DNA from: Methylobacter sp.
GTDB taxonomy: Bacteria > Pseudomonadota > Gammaproteobacteria > Methylococcales > Methylomonadaceae
Reading direction: 5' to 3'
DNA: 61,406 nt
Assembly (NCBI GenBank): GCA_030684815.1
Contig: JAUXXQ010000050.1
Coordinates: 1-61,406 of the forward strand
The notes under the pieces were generated by a model. That model was not told the DNA's origin and made no database searches. It saw only the letters and a program-made list of their open reading frames with translations. The position numbers were made by a program, and so were the translations under genes. Below are positions 1 through 11,779 of the stretch, in pieces (position 1 is the first letter of the stretch; the number at the start of each line of letters is the position of its first letter).

Positions 1-2
1 CA

Positions 3-140
3 GATAAGTGGCTCTCGTTAATAGATTGTCGCTCGGCTTGGCCAAAATACGCTGCTGTTGTCATCTCGGTTTTTTGTAGGGTTGGAATAGGTGCTTATTT
101 TACTCATTTTTTGGTATCTTGGTTTACGGAAAAGGCCTAA
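3..140 (+). CDS. C-terminal fragment of a membrane protein (gene enters from left edge)
   Basis: Frame 3 is open from the window edge to a TAA at 138-140 and gives 45 residues. They include a hydrophobic, probably membrane-spanning stretch (roughly residues 16-42, containing AAVVISVF and FTHFLVSWF) and end in FTEKA. The other two forward frames hit stops early. The stop is followed directly by a dispersed hairpin repeat, as at other gene ends in this window. I do not recognise the family; too little is visible. It is called on hydrophobicity and frame openness only. Confidence 0.45.
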   Translation, partial: DKWLSLIDCRSAWPKYAAVVISVFCRVGIGAYFTHFLVSWFTEKA

Positions 141-258
141 GCATGCCGAAGTAGACCTTCCAGGTTTTTACTGGAGCCGCTCCCGACGGCTCCAGCACTT
201 CCGCCATCCATGGCAGTCGTAAAACCTGGAAGGTCTGTCCCGCGTTAAGTTGATAGCC
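139..258. repeat. Dispersed hairpin repeat, family A copy 1 (with loop insertion)
   Basis: The arms GACCTTCCAGGTTTT and AAAACCTGGAAGGTC are inverted repeats, followed by a conserved tail GTCCCGCGTTAAGTTGATAG. The same unit recurs at 17136-17223 and 31165-31253. In those copies the arms are nearly adjacent. Here about 50 bp lie between them, containing a second small hairpin (GGAGCC...GGCTCC). The 63-residue reverse-strand reading frame over this element is an artefact of the repeat. Confidence 0.8.
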
Positions 259-294
259 ACGGAAAGGAAAGAGTTGCGTCCTTGCTAAGGAATA

Positions 295-390
295 AGCATG
301 AAATAACTTAGGCAACTTTAAATTCAGATACCGTTCGCCCTGAGCCTGTCGAAGGTGAGCTTGCCCAAGTTATTTTGTGCGCGTTCCTAA
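295..390. repeat. Degenerate copy of a dispersed repeat related to 56103-56206
   Basis: The segment contains AAATAACTT-GGCAACTT and, further on, TTGCCCAAGTTATTTTGTGC with GCGTTCCT. This matches the better preserved element at 56103-56206 (AAATAACTTGAGCAACTTG ... TTGCTCAAGTT ... GCACGTTCCTTA). It looks like an old, decayed copy of the same non-coding repeat. The similarity was judged by eye. Confidence 0.45.
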
Positions 391-550
391 ATAATTTGTG
401 TAGGTAGAGATAAGACTACCCAAGCGTAGCGTGTGGTAGCGTTTCCGGCAAATCCCTGAGCGCCGGAAACACCGGTTCTCGTCTATCGCTTGAACCGGCT
501 TATTCCTGTCTACATTCCTACGTAGCCGTATTTAGAAAAGGTGTCTACTA
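391..550. other. Intergenic stretch downstream of ispF with one hairpin
   Basis: No credible gene is visible here. A hairpin with arms TTTCCGGC / GCCGGAAA lies at about 442-469. The segment AAGCGTAGCGTGTGGTAGCGTTTCC just before it resembles AAGCGTGGCGCGTGTTAGCGTTTCC near 56830, another sign of dispersed non-coding repeats in this genome. Confidence 0.4.
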
Positions 551-1024
551 TCATTTTTCAATTAACACCACCGCCTGTACGGCAATGCCTTCTTTGCGGC
601 CTTCAAAGCCCAGCTTTTCGGTGGTGGTGGCTTTGACGTTAATGCAATCAATATCCACCTGCACGTCATCGGCGATATTGCGGCACATCGCGGCGGTGTG
701 CGGCGACATCTTAGGCGCTTGGGCAATGATGGTGATGTCGGCATTAACCAGCTTATAGCCTTTGTCTTGTACGATACGGTAGACATGGCGCAATAAAAAC
801 CGGCTGTCGGCACCTTTAAATTCAGGGTCGGTATCGGGAAAATGCTTGCCGATGTCGCCCAAAGCCGCCGCGCCCAGTATCGCATCGCATAAGGCATGCA
901 ACACCACGTCACCGTCGGAATGCGCCTCCAAGCCCTGTTCGTAAGGGATTGTCACGCCGCCTAGTATCACCTCGCCGCCGTCTTTGAAACGGTGTACATC
1001 GTAGCCTTGACCTATTCTAATCAT
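551..1024 (-). CDS. ispF: 2-C-methyl-D-erythritol 2,4-cyclodiphosphate synthase
   Basis: IspF cyclises CDP-methylerythritol 2-phosphate to methylerythritol 2,4-cyclodiphosphate with release of CMP, the fifth step of the MEP isoprenoid pathway in the cytosol. The 157-residue product has the usual length. It starts [13 protein letters not shown], in which Asp9 and His11 are metal ligands together with His43 (EAHSDGDV). The [11 protein letters not shown] block near the C-terminus is also characteristic of the family. The ATG overlaps the stop codon of ispD by 4 bp (ATGA), so the two consecutive pathway enzymes are translationally coupled. It is the last gene of the accA-to-ispF transcription unit. 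Confidence 0.97.
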   Translation of the reverse strand: MIRIGQGYDVHRFKDGGEVILGGVTIPYEQGLEAHSDGDVVLHALCDAILGAAALGDIGKHFPDTDPEFKGADSRFLLRHVYRIVQDKGYKLVNADITIIAQAPKMSPHTAAMCRNIADDVQVDIDCINVKATTTEKLGFEGRKEGIAVQAVVLIEK

Positions 1025-1713
1025 TGTTGCTCCATATAAAATTGCGCCAGCGCCAGGTCTTCCGGGCGGGTGATTTTGATATTATCGGGACGGCCTTCGA
1101 CGATTTTCGGCTGCAAACCTTGCAATTCCAAGGCGCTGGCGTCGTCGGTGATGGCCGGATTGCCCTGGCTTTGTTCCAGTGCTGCTTTTAACATGCCATA
1201 ACGAAACATTTGCGGTGTTAAGGCTCGCCATATATGGCTTCTGTCCAGCGTTCCGGTAATGGCATGGCCTTGTACCTGTTTTAAAGTGTCGGGCGACGCC
1301 AACGCCAGAATGCCGCCTACGTCATCGTTAATCAGGGAATCAATCAGGTAATGAATATCGCCCGCAGTAATGCACGGTCTGGCCGCATCATGCACCAAAA
1401 CCCAATCGTCATCGGATGCCTGTTTCCTTATAGTTTTTAACCCTGAAAGCACCGAATCGGCGCGTTCTTTGCCGCCGGGCGCAGTGATGATAAGTTGATG
1501 TTGCGATACGGCCAGATCAGGCCAGTAAGGGTCTTCTTCGGACACTGCAACCGCAATGGCGGTAAAAACGTCAGCCTGCAGCAAGCGCAACAGCGTATGT
1601 TCTATGACCGTTTTTCCGGCGAGTTCCAGATATTGTTTGGGTCGGTCGGCCTGCATACGTTTGCCGACACCGGCAGCGGGGACAATGGCAAAGAATTTTG
1701 TTGAAGGGGTCAT
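1021..1713 (-). CDS. ispD: 2-C-methyl-D-erythritol 4-phosphate cytidylyltransferase
   Basis: IspD transfers CMP from CTP to methylerythritol 4-phosphate (MEP pathway). From the ATG at 1713 the product has 230 residues, the normal size. It opens with the nucleotide-binding loop PAAGVGKRM (12-20) and [10 protein letters not shown], and contains VHDAARPC and DDASALE. A longer frame begins at 1791, but its 26 extra residues look unlike the family, so the internal ATG is preferred. It overlaps ispF by 4 bp. Upstream, 128 bp separate it from the DUF4276 gene, suggesting that the accessory pair was inserted between ftsB and ispD. Confidence 0.96.
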   Translation of the reverse strand: MTPSTKFFAIVPAAGVGKRMQADRPKQYLELAGKTVIEHTLLRLLQADVFTAIAVAVSEEDPYWPDLAVSQHQLIITAPGGKERADSVLSGLKTIRKQASDDDWVLVHDAARPCITAGDIHYLIDSLINDDVGGILALASPDTLKQVQGHAITGTLDRSHIWRALTPQMFRYGMLKAALEQSQGNPAITDDASALELQGLQPKIVEGRPDNIKITRPEDLALAQFYMEQQ

Positions 1714-1841
1714 TGGTAAAAAAAAGGGTGTAATGTTTTTAGACCACTTTATAAGTGCGTTGATATTTTTGTGTAAACATTTTTTCAGCACATCTTTCGA
1801 CAGTGAATGGTCGAATTAAAATCCGCATTAACTATGCTGCA

Positions 1842-2441
1842 TCACGAAACAAGTCCTTCCAGCTTTGTTAACCAACCATCAAATCCTGAGCACATATCTC
1901 GCATTTTTGCTAAACCAATCTGTTTTGCAATATTTGGCCCATGCGTGGTTTTTCTATAATTCGTAGACTTTTCTAAACGCTTTGATGGTGCTGTTTCTGG
2001 AGAATCGTTCACTTTTTCAGGATTATGGTTAAAAGCTACCAAAATGTCGGTAGCCCAGGCATTAAGCGATTCATCCTGTAATACTGCGGCTATAGTCTCT
2101 GGAGATGAAAATAACAACCCTTCAAATTCATACATTTGAATATAAGGGATGAGGTTTTCTCTTAATCCTTCTTTGACTGACTCCTTGATTTTAGACTCCA
2201 AAGTCGTTTTAGTTTCGCCTTCAACTTTGCGTTTGAAGCCATAAAAATCATAGAAAGTACTGACATAATCAAAACTATAAGCCAGGTTCTCTAGCTCATG
2301 TTTTACACGGTCAACGCTTACATTTCCATTGATTGAAACCGGAGTCACATATATTCCTTTTTGAGCTAAATATGGCACCAGTACAGCTTTGATAAAGCGC
2401 TCTTCAGTCGTCCCCTCCACAGAAATACCTAGCCTTACCAT
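1842..2441 (-). CDS. DUF4276 family protein, partner of the adjacent AAA ATPase
   Basis: This 199-residue protein begins LGISVEGTTEERF (residues 4-16), the signature of DUF4276, a family with a presumed TOPRIM-like nuclease fold. It also has the typical internal blocks YDFYGFK and QMYEFEGLLFS. Its start overlaps the end of the ATPase gene by 7 bp (2435-2441), so the two are coupled. AAA_21 ATPase/DUF4276 pairs are scattered among bacteria and resemble ATPase-plus-TOPRIM arrangements such as OLD-type and PARIS-type phage defence. The defence role is inferred from that analogy. The pair is AT-richer than the surrounding housekeeping genes, consistent with acquisition. Confidence 0.85.
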   Translation of the reverse strand: MVRLGISVEGTTEERFIKAVLVPYLAQKGIYVTPVSINGNVSVDRVKHELENLAYSFDYVSTFYDFYGFKRKVEGETKTTLESKIKESVKEGLRENLIPYIQMYEFEGLLFSSPETIAAVLQDESLNAWATDILVAFNHNPEKVNDSPETAPSKRLEKSTNYRKTTHGPNIAKQIGLAKMRDMCSGFDGWLTKLEGLVS

Positions 2442-3544
2442 TCAGGACGACCTCCGATCAGATTTTTCGACCAAATATCACCCATCCCAAAATCTTCAAG
2501 CCAATGTTCAAGAGCTTTTTTATCCGGCCTTTTAAAAGCTGAGATACCTTTTACTTGATCAACCACAATAAAATCTTCGGACTCAAACTGATTGGCAAAG
2601 GCTACTGATTGCGTCGAACAAATGACTTGGTTTGTCTTTGAGGCTGTTTTGATGATTTCAGCAAGCACATTCAGGGCAGCAGGATGCAAACCAAGCTCCG
2701 GTTCATCAAGCACAATAGTTTTTGGTCGAGACCATTCAGGCTGAAGAAATAATACGGCCATACAAATGAAACGAGCCGTACCATCCGAAAGCTGATTCGC
2801 TGAAAAAGGCGTGTCATGATCACGATGGATCCACCTCAATAACAGGGATTCATCTCCTTTCTCACCCCTTGGCTCAATGTGGAAGTCATGGAAAAAAGGG
2901 GCGACAGTTTTGATTGTTGAAATTATCTCCTGATAAATAGCTTGTTCATAATCTCTCAGATACAGGAGAAATGGCGCTAGATTACTGGCATCAGAATCAA
3001 GCAATACACTTGAATCCAGTCGTTGAGCCTGTTTAAATCCAGCTGTGGGGCTGGTATCGTGAAAATGATAGACCCTGCATTTTTGCATATATTCTCGGGT
3101 ATATTCTCGTATAGAGCCGCTAGCTGACTCCGATCCTGGTAGCAGGCCGCTTTCTCCCAATTTACCTTTGATTGGCCACGTTTTGCTTGACGTTGCCACT
3201 GTGCAATATTCGGCATCAAACACCAGTGTGTCGTTGGTTTCACCATGCACGAATTCTACGTGATAACCATTAATTCCTATTTCAACATCAATGATAATTC
3301 TTGGAGTGCTTTTTGAGCCAAAGTGGAAGAACGTGTTTGCATAACCCTGCCTCTCAGCATAAGTCTGCAACTTTCCTTCGGATAGATTTTTTAAAAAAGT
3401 AAACAGCGAAATAAAATTCGACTTGCCGGATCCATTTGCGCCAATAAGAATATTTATTGGGTTCATCTTCAAATCAAGATTTTTTATTGATTTAAACCCT
3501 TTAAGTTTAATTTGATGAAGATGTGTATTCTGCGGCTCGGACAT
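2435..3544 (-). CDS. AAA family ATPase (AAA_21/RecF-like), candidate defence ATPase
   Basis: The 369-residue protein is an ABC/SMC-type ATPase. A RecF-like start (IKLKGFKSIKNLDL) is followed by Walker A GANGSGKSN (35-43). An ABC-signature-like block QLSDGTARF comes later, then Walker B with D-loop IVLDEPELGLHP (Asp280-Glu281), and a switch-like STQS motif. No membrane segment is visible. It overlaps the downstream DUF4276 gene, so both products probably act together. Such ATPases typically sense or regulate while a partner nuclease is the effector. The gene lies between ftsB (70 bp upstream) and ispD. A generic annotation would be 'AAA family ATPase'; the defence role is inference. Confidence 0.88.
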   Translation of the reverse strand: MSEPQNTHLHQIKLKGFKSIKNLDLKMNPINILIGANGSGKSNFISLFTFLKNLSEGKLQTYAERQGYANTFFHFGSKSTPRIIIDVEIGINGYHVEFVHGETNDTLVFDAEYCTVATSSKTWPIKGKLGESGLLPGSESASGSIREYTREYMQKCRVYHFHDTSPTAGFKQAQRLDSSVLLDSDASNLAPFLLYLRDYEQAIYQEIISTIKTVAPFFHDFHIEPRGEKGDESLLLRWIHRDHDTPFSANQLSDGTARFICMAVLFLQPEWSRPKTIVLDEPELGLHPAALNVLAEIIKTASKTNQVICSTQSVAFANQFESEDFIVVDQVKGISAFKRPDKKALEHWLEDFGMGDIWSKNLIGGRPEW

Positions 3545-3614
3545 TGGTTTTTATAATAATTAACGCGTTTTCAGGAAAGATTGATGCATTTTTCGTTCTT
3601 AGCCTTTCACCTAA

Positions 3615-3884
3615 TCACTCCAACACATGAAAAAACGTTTCATCTTCCTTAATCATGCCTAATTCATCCCTGGCTCGTTCCTCAATGGCTTCCTGGCCTT
3701 TTCTTAAATCCAGCACTTCGGCATAGAGCGCTTCGTTGCGCTGCCTTTTTTCTTCAACCTGTTTTTGCAGGACATCAAGGCGCTGTTGATAAGCCTCAAT
3801 TTCGGCAACACTGCCATCGCCCAGCCATATCCGATATTGGAGATGAACAATTAACAAAATGATGATGGCGATGATGATTTTCAT
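3615..3884 (-). CDS. ftsB: Cell division protein FtsB
   Basis: FtsB is a small bitopic inner-membrane protein of the FtsQLB subcomplex, which activates septal peptidoglycan synthesis. The 89-residue product has an N-terminal membrane helix (about residues 2-20), then an acidic, Gln/Glu/Arg-rich coiled coil (about 28-62). It ends with the family block ARDELGMIKEDETFF. Length and layout match the family. Its place between eno and ispD is the classical gammaproteobacterial order, here interrupted downstream by the ATPase/DUF4276 pair. Confidence 0.93.
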   Translation of the reverse strand: MKIIIAIIILLIVHLQYRIWLGDGSVAEIEAYQQRLDVLQKQVEEKRQRNEALYAEVLDLRKGQEAIEERARDELGMIKEDETFFHVLE

Positions 3885-3901
3885 AAACGAAACTCAAGAA
3901 T

Positions 3902-3929
3902 AAGGCCCAGGGCTTTTGCCCTGAGCCTT
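3902..3929. terminator. Hairpin between eno and ftsB (possible attenuator)
   Basis: An inverted repeat AAGGCCCAGGGC / GCCCTGAGCCTT surrounds a TTTT loop. On the minus strand, in the direction of transcription, no long T run follows. On the plus strand a T8 run follows a few bases later. It may partially separate eno from ftsB expression. Confidence 0.45.
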
Positions 3930-3942
3930 GCGCTTGTTTTTT

Positions 3943-5265
<1,323 letters not shown>

Positions 5266-5874
5266 CTACACATCTTTAAATAGCGTCGGTAAATCAAGCG
5301 CTAAATCTGGGAATAAATAAGGCGTCGCCACATCGTCCCCGGCATAGTTATTATGCAACTGATAGTGCCGGGTTTGTTCATTTAAAACAAATTGCTGTAT
5401 GACTTCTTCGTAAGGGAAAATCAGCCAATATTCGGTTACGCCGCTTTCGGCATACAGCTCATGTTTAATTTTGACCTCTTTTTTTGAATTGCCTTTAGAC
5501 AATATTTCAATAATCCAATCCGGCGCGCCGTTACAGCCTTGCTCGTCCAACTTTTCTTTATCGCAAATGACGCAAATATCGGGCTGGACGACGGTGGTGA
5601 TGTCTTTATTGGCTAATAATGATTTGGCTCGGTCGTATAAGCGGACATCAAATGGCGCTGAAAAAGCACTGCAGTGTTTACGCTCAAAATAGTTAAATAA
5701 CACACCACTGAGTTGCCAGGAAATACGCTGATGTTTCACATTCGGCGCGGGCGACATTAACTGGATTTTGCCTTTAATCAGTTCCACCGCCTCATTCAAC
5801 CGCCACGTCAGATAATCCGCATAGCTATAGCTTGCGCTTAAATCGAGCTGTGATAACCGGGTAATGTGCGCCAT
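5266..5874 (-). CDS. Uma2 family (DUF820) putative endonuclease
   Basis: The 202-residue protein has the Uma2/DUF820 layout: a YLTWRL...ELIKGKI strand, then MSPAPNVKHQRI, then a PD-(D/E)XK-like core. The core consists of QPDICVICD, PDWIIEILS and KIKHELYAESGVTEYW. Uma2 proteins are restriction-endonuclease-fold proteins of unknown biological role, abundant in cyanobacteria and some proteobacteria. It lies 4 bp after the kdsA stop and 42 bp before eno, so it is probably cotranscribed with both. It is an accessory insertion in an otherwise conserved kdsA-eno junction. Confidence 0.87.
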   Translation of the reverse strand: MAHITRLSQLDLSASYSYADYLTWRLNEAVELIKGKIQLMSPAPNVKHQRISWQLSGVLFNYFERKHCSAFSAPFDVRLYDRAKSLLANKDITTVVQPDICVICDKEKLDEQGCNGAPDWIIEILSKGNSKKEVKIKHELYAESGVTEYWLIFPYEEVIQQFVLNEQTRHYQLHNNYAGDDVATPYLFPDLALDLPTLFKDV

Positions 5875-5878
5875 AACT

Positions 5879-6712
5879 TTATAAAGTCGTTTCGATCAAG
5901 GCCTGCGCTTTGACAGCCTGATCGATAATGGCCAAGGTTTCCAACAGTTCGCGCATACGGTGCAAAGGCCAGGAGTTAGGGCCATCGCTTTTCGCTTCCG
6001 CTGGATTCGGATGCGTTTCCATGAAAATGCCTGCAATACCGACCGCAACAGCGGCTCTGGCTAACACCGGCACAAATTCGCGCTGTCCGCCGGATACCGT
6101 GCCTTGTCCGCCGGGCAATTGCACCGAGTGCGTCGCATCGAAAACGACCGGGCAACCGGTGTCGCGCATGACAGCTAACGAGCGCATATCGGACACCAAG
6201 TTGTTGTAGCCGAACGACACGCCGCGTTCGCAAACCATAATCTGCTGATTGCCGGTTGCTTTGGCTTTATTGGCGACATGCACCATATCCCACGGTGCCA
6301 AAAACTGGCCTTTTTTGATATTCACCGGAATACCCTGCGCGGCAACCTGCTGAATAAAATTGGTTTGCCGACATAAAAATGCAGGCGTTTGCATCACGTC
6401 GACAACCGAAGCCACTTCAGCCAGCGGCGTGTCTTCATGCACGTCAGTCAGCACCGGCACGCCGATCTGTTGCTTAACTTTTTCCAGTATTTTAAGCCCG
6501 CCCTCGACACCGGGGCCGCGATAACTTTCGTGCGAGGAGCGGTTAGCTTTATCAAACGACGATTTGTAAATAAACGGAATGTTCAATGCCGTTGTCAGTT
6601 CTTTTAACGCACCTGCTGTGTCCAGCGCCAATTGCTCGCTTTCGATAACGCAAGGGCCGGCTATTAAAAAAAACGGCTGGTCTAAGCCCGCTTCAAAATT
6701 GCATAATTTCAT
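5879..6712 (-). CDS. kdsA: 3-deoxy-8-phosphooctulonate synthase (KDO-8-P synthase)
   Basis: KdsA condenses phosphoenolpyruvate with arabinose 5-phosphate to give KDO-8-phosphate for lipopolysaccharide inner core. The 277-residue product (ATG at 6712; a TTG codon immediately precedes it) has GPCVIES near the N-terminus, [12 protein letters not shown]-like substrate loop ([12 protein letters not shown]), LTDVHE and [12 protein letters not shown]. All are diagnostic for the DAHP/KDO-8-P synthase superfamily. It marks a Gram-negative envelope. It is flanked upstream by the DUF2442/DUF4160 genes and downstream by the Uma2 gene. Confidence 0.97.
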   Translation of the reverse strand: MKLCNFEAGLDQPFFLIAGPCVIESEQLALDTAGALKELTTALNIPFIYKSSFDKANRSSHESYRGPGVEGGLKILEKVKQQIGVPVLTDVHEDTPLAEVASVVDVMQTPAFLCRQTNFIQQVAAQGIPVNIKKGQFLAPWDMVHVANKAKATGNQQIMVCERGVSFGYNNLVSDMRSLAVMRDTGCPVVFDATHSVQLPGGQGTVSGGQREFVPVLARAAVAVGIAGIFMETHPNPAEAKSDGPNSWPLHRMRELLETLAIIDQAVKAQALIETTL

Positions 6713-6726
6713 CAATATTCTCGTTT

Positions 6727-6966
6727 TTATTTAATCGGCAATAAGTTTGCCAGTAATGTTTCAGGGGCAATATCTTGTTCATGAGGCCAGGTAATTGCGC
6801 CGAATAAAATATCAACTTGATTGAAATAATGTATGTCTTTTAACTCACAAAAGACGCCCTTATCCAAATAAGGTTTTACATCAAAAACGCCGCAGCGTCC
6901 GTCTTCAACTTCAACATAGAGTTGATAATCGGCCAGCGGTTTAACCGTTTTAACATCCCAATACAT
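6727..6966 (-). CDS. DUF2442 domain protein
   Basis: The ATG at 6966 gives [20 protein letters not shown], the usual beginning of DUF2442 proteins, followed by [14 protein letters not shown]. The product is 79 residues. A start at 7005 would overlap the DUF4160 gene and adds residues unlike the family. It lies 4 bp after the DUF4160 stop and 14 bp before kdsA. DUF4160/DUF2442 gene pairs have a toxin-antitoxin-like organisation; their function is not established. A second, damaged copy of the pair occurs at 56399-56823. Confidence 0.85.
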   Translation of the reverse strand: MYWDVKTVKPLADYQLYVEVEDGRCGVFDVKPYLDKGVFCELKDIHYFNQVDILFGAITWPHEQDIAPETLLANLLPIK

Positions 6967-6970
6967 AACG

Positions 6971-7237
6971 TTATAACGGGTTAATTTTATAGGGTTTTTC
7001 ACCACTAATGGCTATCTCCCAATCAGCTATTAGTTCATCACGATGTAACTCAATCCAAGCTTGTACAAGGCGCAACTGTTTACGTGGCAGCTGTCCCGCT
7101 AAAATCTCACCCTCGTCGATAGACATTGAAGCCTCAAACTCTGCATATTTGGCATGAATATGCGGGGTGTTATGATGCTGATTATCCATAAGATACAAGC
7201 GAATAATAATCCCGTAAAACATGGAAATAATAGGCAT
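6971..7237 (-). CDS. DUF4160 domain protein
   Basis: The 88-residue product matches the DUF4160 pattern: MPIISMFYGIIIRLY, then HHNTPHIHAKY, then SIDEGEILAGQLP and AWIELHRDELIADWE. It is complete, unlike the fragment near 56399. It is paired with the DUF2442 gene just downstream. The family is often listed as toxin-antitoxin-like because of its size and pairing, but no activity is known. It is the first of the accessory genes inserted after pyrG. Confidence 0.87.
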   Translation of the reverse strand: MPIISMFYGIIIRLYLMDNQHHNTPHIHAKYAEFEASMSIDEGEILAGQLPRKQLRLVQAWIELHRDELIADWEIAISGEKPYKINPL

Positions 7238-7312
7238 TGTGTTCCTGTTCTGATTGTTTTCAATTGATGAACTATAAAAACCAGATGCTACTCAACATAA
7301 GCACGCTTAAAT

Positions 7313-8989
<1,677 letters not shown>

Positions 8990-9104
8990 TTAGTGCATAG
9001 AATGGGGTCTAAAACCCACCCTAATGGCTTTGATGAGGTTAGATAAAACCGGGCTATTTTAATCGACAATGCAAAATTCGTCATGGTCTTTTGGCGTTAT
9101 ATTT

Positions 9105-10430
9105 TTAGCGTTGCAGCAATAGCTTGATACAGCCCTGTGTTTTTTCACTATAAAACGCCGCACTGATATAAAGGTCGCCAACTGCAGCCAGTACATCATT
9201 TAGATAAATCAACGGGATAGCATCTCTTTGCCACGGCGGGATGGCCGCTTCCTGAAACAGGTTTTTCAATGTATGACGGCCTTGCCGCTCCGGCAGACTG
9301 ATAAGCTCGCCGCCGCTACGAAATTTAATCTCAACCTTGGCCTGTTGCCATTGCTCAAGCAGTATGCCCGTCGATGACGGTACGCAAGACAACACTTGAT
9401 TGCCGGCGAGGGTTATCGACGTTTGCCCGGCGGGCCATACACAACTTTGCGGTGTTTCTTGTGCGGATGGCGGCAAACAATAGAGCTTATCGCGGTAACG
9501 TCGAATCGTGTAGCCTTGCCCCGATAACATAGGGTCGCGCTGTTCATCAGCGCCGATAACTTGAGTCAAAATTCGCCCGATAACGGCTTGTGACGGCATT
9601 TTTAAACCTAAATGCCGGAACCAATGCCGGAGAATAAGCTGTTGCAATTGCAGCCGATGGGCGGTAAGCAGGCTGATGCTTAACGTCTTGTCCGCCGGAT
9701 TAAAAACCGCATCGAATAATTCATTGGCGACTTCCTCGACCAGCCGTTGCGCCTCCGCGCAATGCCTGGCCGAACGCGCCACGGTTTTATCGACAGCAGG
9801 CCAGCGTTGCTTGAGTTGCGGCAACAGCGCATTGCGCAAAAAATTGCGGTCGTAAGCGTTGCTTTGATTGCTGGGGTCTTCAACCCAGTTTAATTGGTGC
9901 GTTTCGGCGTAATCGCTAATCGCCTGTTTGGGCGTGTTTAACAACGGCCTGAGCATCACGCCTGCACCAAAAACAGCCTGTTCCGGCATCCCCGAAAGCC
10001 CGCGTAAACCGCTGCCGCGAAACAATTGCAGCAGCACCGTTTCCAGCTGATCATCCTGATGCTGGGCCAGCAGCAACACATCATTGCATTGGATCAAGGA
10101 TTTTAAAGCCGCATAACGGGCATTTCTGGCTGCTTCTTCAGGGCTTTCGCCCGGCATGGGCTTGGCGTTAACGCGTAATGTTAAAAAGTCGACATTCAGA
10201 TTTTTAGCCGTTTTTTCGCAGTGAATGGCCCAAGCATCGGCTTCCTCCTGTAAACCGTGATGTATGTAAACTGCAGTCAACCGGCCTTGCAGCCGGGCGA
10301 TTGACGCACAAACATGCAGTAAGACATGGGAATCGACGCCGCCGCTGTAACCGACGAAAAACCGCTGGCGGGCATCGCCAATATCGAATTTGACAATGTA
10401 CTCTTCACAAAAATCCAAGCTTTTCGCCAA
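9105..10430 (-). CDS. tilS: tRNA(Ile)-lysidine synthetase
   Basis: TilS modifies the wobble C of the AUA-decoding isoleucine tRNA to lysidine. The PP-loop motif SGGVDS lies in FVGYSGGVDSHVLLH, with later family blocks HHGLQEEAD, AQHQDDQLETVLLQLFRGSG and RPLL. The start is uncertain. The only upstream ATG (10505) lies 71 bp inside accA. A TTG at 10430, 4 bp after the accA stop, gives 441 residues, the usual family length, so it is preferred. The C-terminal domain (RQGRHTLKNLFQEAAIPPWQR) is present and complete. Confidence 0.9.
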   Translation of the reverse strand: MAKSLDFCEEYIVKFDIGDARQRFFVGYSGGVDSHVLLHVCASIARLQGRLTAVYIHHGLQEEADAWAIHCEKTAKNLNVDFLTLRVNAKPMPGESPEEAARNARYAALKSLIQCNDVLLLAQHQDDQLETVLLQLFRGSGLRGLSGMPEQAVFGAGVMLRPLLNTPKQAISDYAETHQLNWVEDPSNQSNAYDRNFLRNALLPQLKQRWPAVDKTVARSARHCAEAQRLVEEVANELFDAVFNPADKTLSISLLTAHRLQLQQLILRHWFRHLGLKMPSQAVIGRILTQVIGADEQRDPMLSGQGYTIRRYRDKLYCLPPSAQETPQSCVWPAGQTSITLAGNQVLSCVPSSTGILLEQWQQAKVEIKFRSGGELISLPERQGRHTLKNLFQEAAIPPWQRDAIPLIYLNDVLAAVGDLYISAAFYSEKTQGCIKLLLQR

Positions 10431-10434
10431 CGCC

Positions 10435-11400
10435 TTATTTCGCAGCTTCCTCAAAAACCCCGAAATCCATAATCCGCTGATAACGCCTTTCCAGCAATTT
10501 ATCAATAGGTTGGTGCATTAAATCGGTCATGTGCCGAACCAAAGCGTCTTTCAAATTAAACGCGGTGGTTTTAAAATCCCGATGCCCGCCGCCTAAAGGC
10601 TCCCGAACGACTTCATCCAAAAAGCCCTGCTCACGGATACGGTCTGAGGTGATGCCCATTGCCTCAGCCGCCAACTGCGATTTATCCGCGCTTTTCCATA
10701 AAATCGAGGCGCAGCCTTCAGGTGAAATCACCGAATAAGTGCTGTATTCCAGCATAATCAAACGGTCGCCGACACCGATGGCCAACGCGCCGCCGGAACC
10801 GCCTTCACCGATAATAGTGCAGATAATCGGCGTTTTCAGCTTGGCCATTTCAAATAGGTTTCTGGCAATCGCCTCACTCTGTCCGCGCTCTTCGGCACCG
10901 ATGCCGGGATAGGCCCCCGGTGTGTCAATCAGGCAAATAACCGGCATTTTAAAACGCTCAGCCATTTTCATCATGCGTAAGGCTTTACGATAGCCTTCCG
11001 GGCGCGGCATACCGAAATTGCGGTAAATTTTTTCCTTGGTATCGCGGCCTTTTTGATGGCCGATCACCATTACCGGCTGGCCGTCGAGGCGCGCCAAACC
11101 GCAAATAATTGCCGGATCATCGGCATAAGCCCGGTCGCCATGCAACTCATGGAAATCGGTAAAAATATGCTCGACATAATCGAGCGTATAAGGCCGCCCC
11201 GGATGCCGGGACAACTGGGAAATTTGCCAATCGGACAGGTCGGTAAAAATCGACTCAGTCAGCGCCTGGCTGCGTTCTTCCAGCTGCTTGAGCGCATCGG
11301 AAATATTAATGTTATTGTCGAACTGCACATTGCGGAGTTCTTCAATTTTCGCTTCTAGTTCGGCGATAGGTTGTTCGAAATCGAGAAATTTTAAGTCCAT
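10435..11400 (-). CDS. accA: Acetyl-CoA carboxylase carboxyltransferase subunit alpha
   Basis: AccA is one of the two carboxyltransferase subunits of acetyl-CoA carboxylase, making malonyl-CoA for fatty acid synthesis. The 321-residue product begins [21 protein letters not shown] and carries [33 protein letters not shown] and [16 protein letters not shown], all typical. It is probably the first gene of the minus-strand cluster, followed immediately by tilS. Upstream is a non-coding gap facing the PilZ gene, where divergent promoters should lie. Confidence 0.97.
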   Translation of the reverse strand: MDLKFLDFEQPIAELEAKIEELRNVQFDNNINISDALKQLEERSQALTESIFTDLSDWQISQLSRHPGRPYTLDYVEHIFTDFHELHGDRAYADDPAIICGLARLDGQPVMVIGHQKGRDTKEKIYRNFGMPRPEGYRKALRMMKMAERFKMPVICLIDTPGAYPGIGAEERGQSEAIARNLFEMAKLKTPIICTIIGEGGSGGALAIGVGDRLIMLEYSTYSVISPEGCASILWKSADKSQLAAEAMGITSDRIREQGFLDEVVREPLGGGHRDFKTTAFNLKDALVRHMTDLMHQPIDKLLERRYQRIMDFGVFEEAAK

Positions 11401-11779
11401 GGAGTCCTGGCCTGGGGAGTTATGACAATGACGGGGGATTTTATAGAAATTCGCTAATTTATTCTAATTGGCATCTTCCCCCAGCTAAAGTTAGCAAGGG
11501 CTGATTTTAACACTTTGGGAAGATTTAGCACTATGGGAAATATGAAACTGAGCGGCTTACATTGCTCGAGGATAAAGGTAGCCATCAGATCATTGCAGGG
11601 CATGTATAACGATGAATGCTGCGGTGTGGGAGCGGCAGGGACGCAATAATTATTCACCTTTGAAAGTTTCGTGAAAGTGCCTTGTGCACAGATTGTGCTA
11701 TAAAGCTCGCTGATGTCGCCTGGAGATGCTTGGTTTAGCCATTTTCGGCGCGTGTGTTAGGTTAATGGGCAAGGATAAT
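11401..11779. other. Divergent intergenic region between accA and the PilZ gene
   Basis: No convincing gene is visible. A 67-codon reverse frame (11454-11657) has no recognisable motif or ribosome binding site and is rejected. The region should hold the divergent promoters of accA and the PilZ gene. I could not identify confident -35/-10 pairs by eye. Confidence 0.4.

Noticed and set aside
124-315. 63-codon reverse frame at the left end
   Set aside because: It lies over a dispersed palindromic repeat, has no ribosome site, and would be an artefact of the repeat arms.
11454-11657. 67-codon reverse frame between accA and the PilZ gene
   Set aside because: No ribosome site, no motif, and Cys/Pro/Leu composition typical of non-coding DNA.
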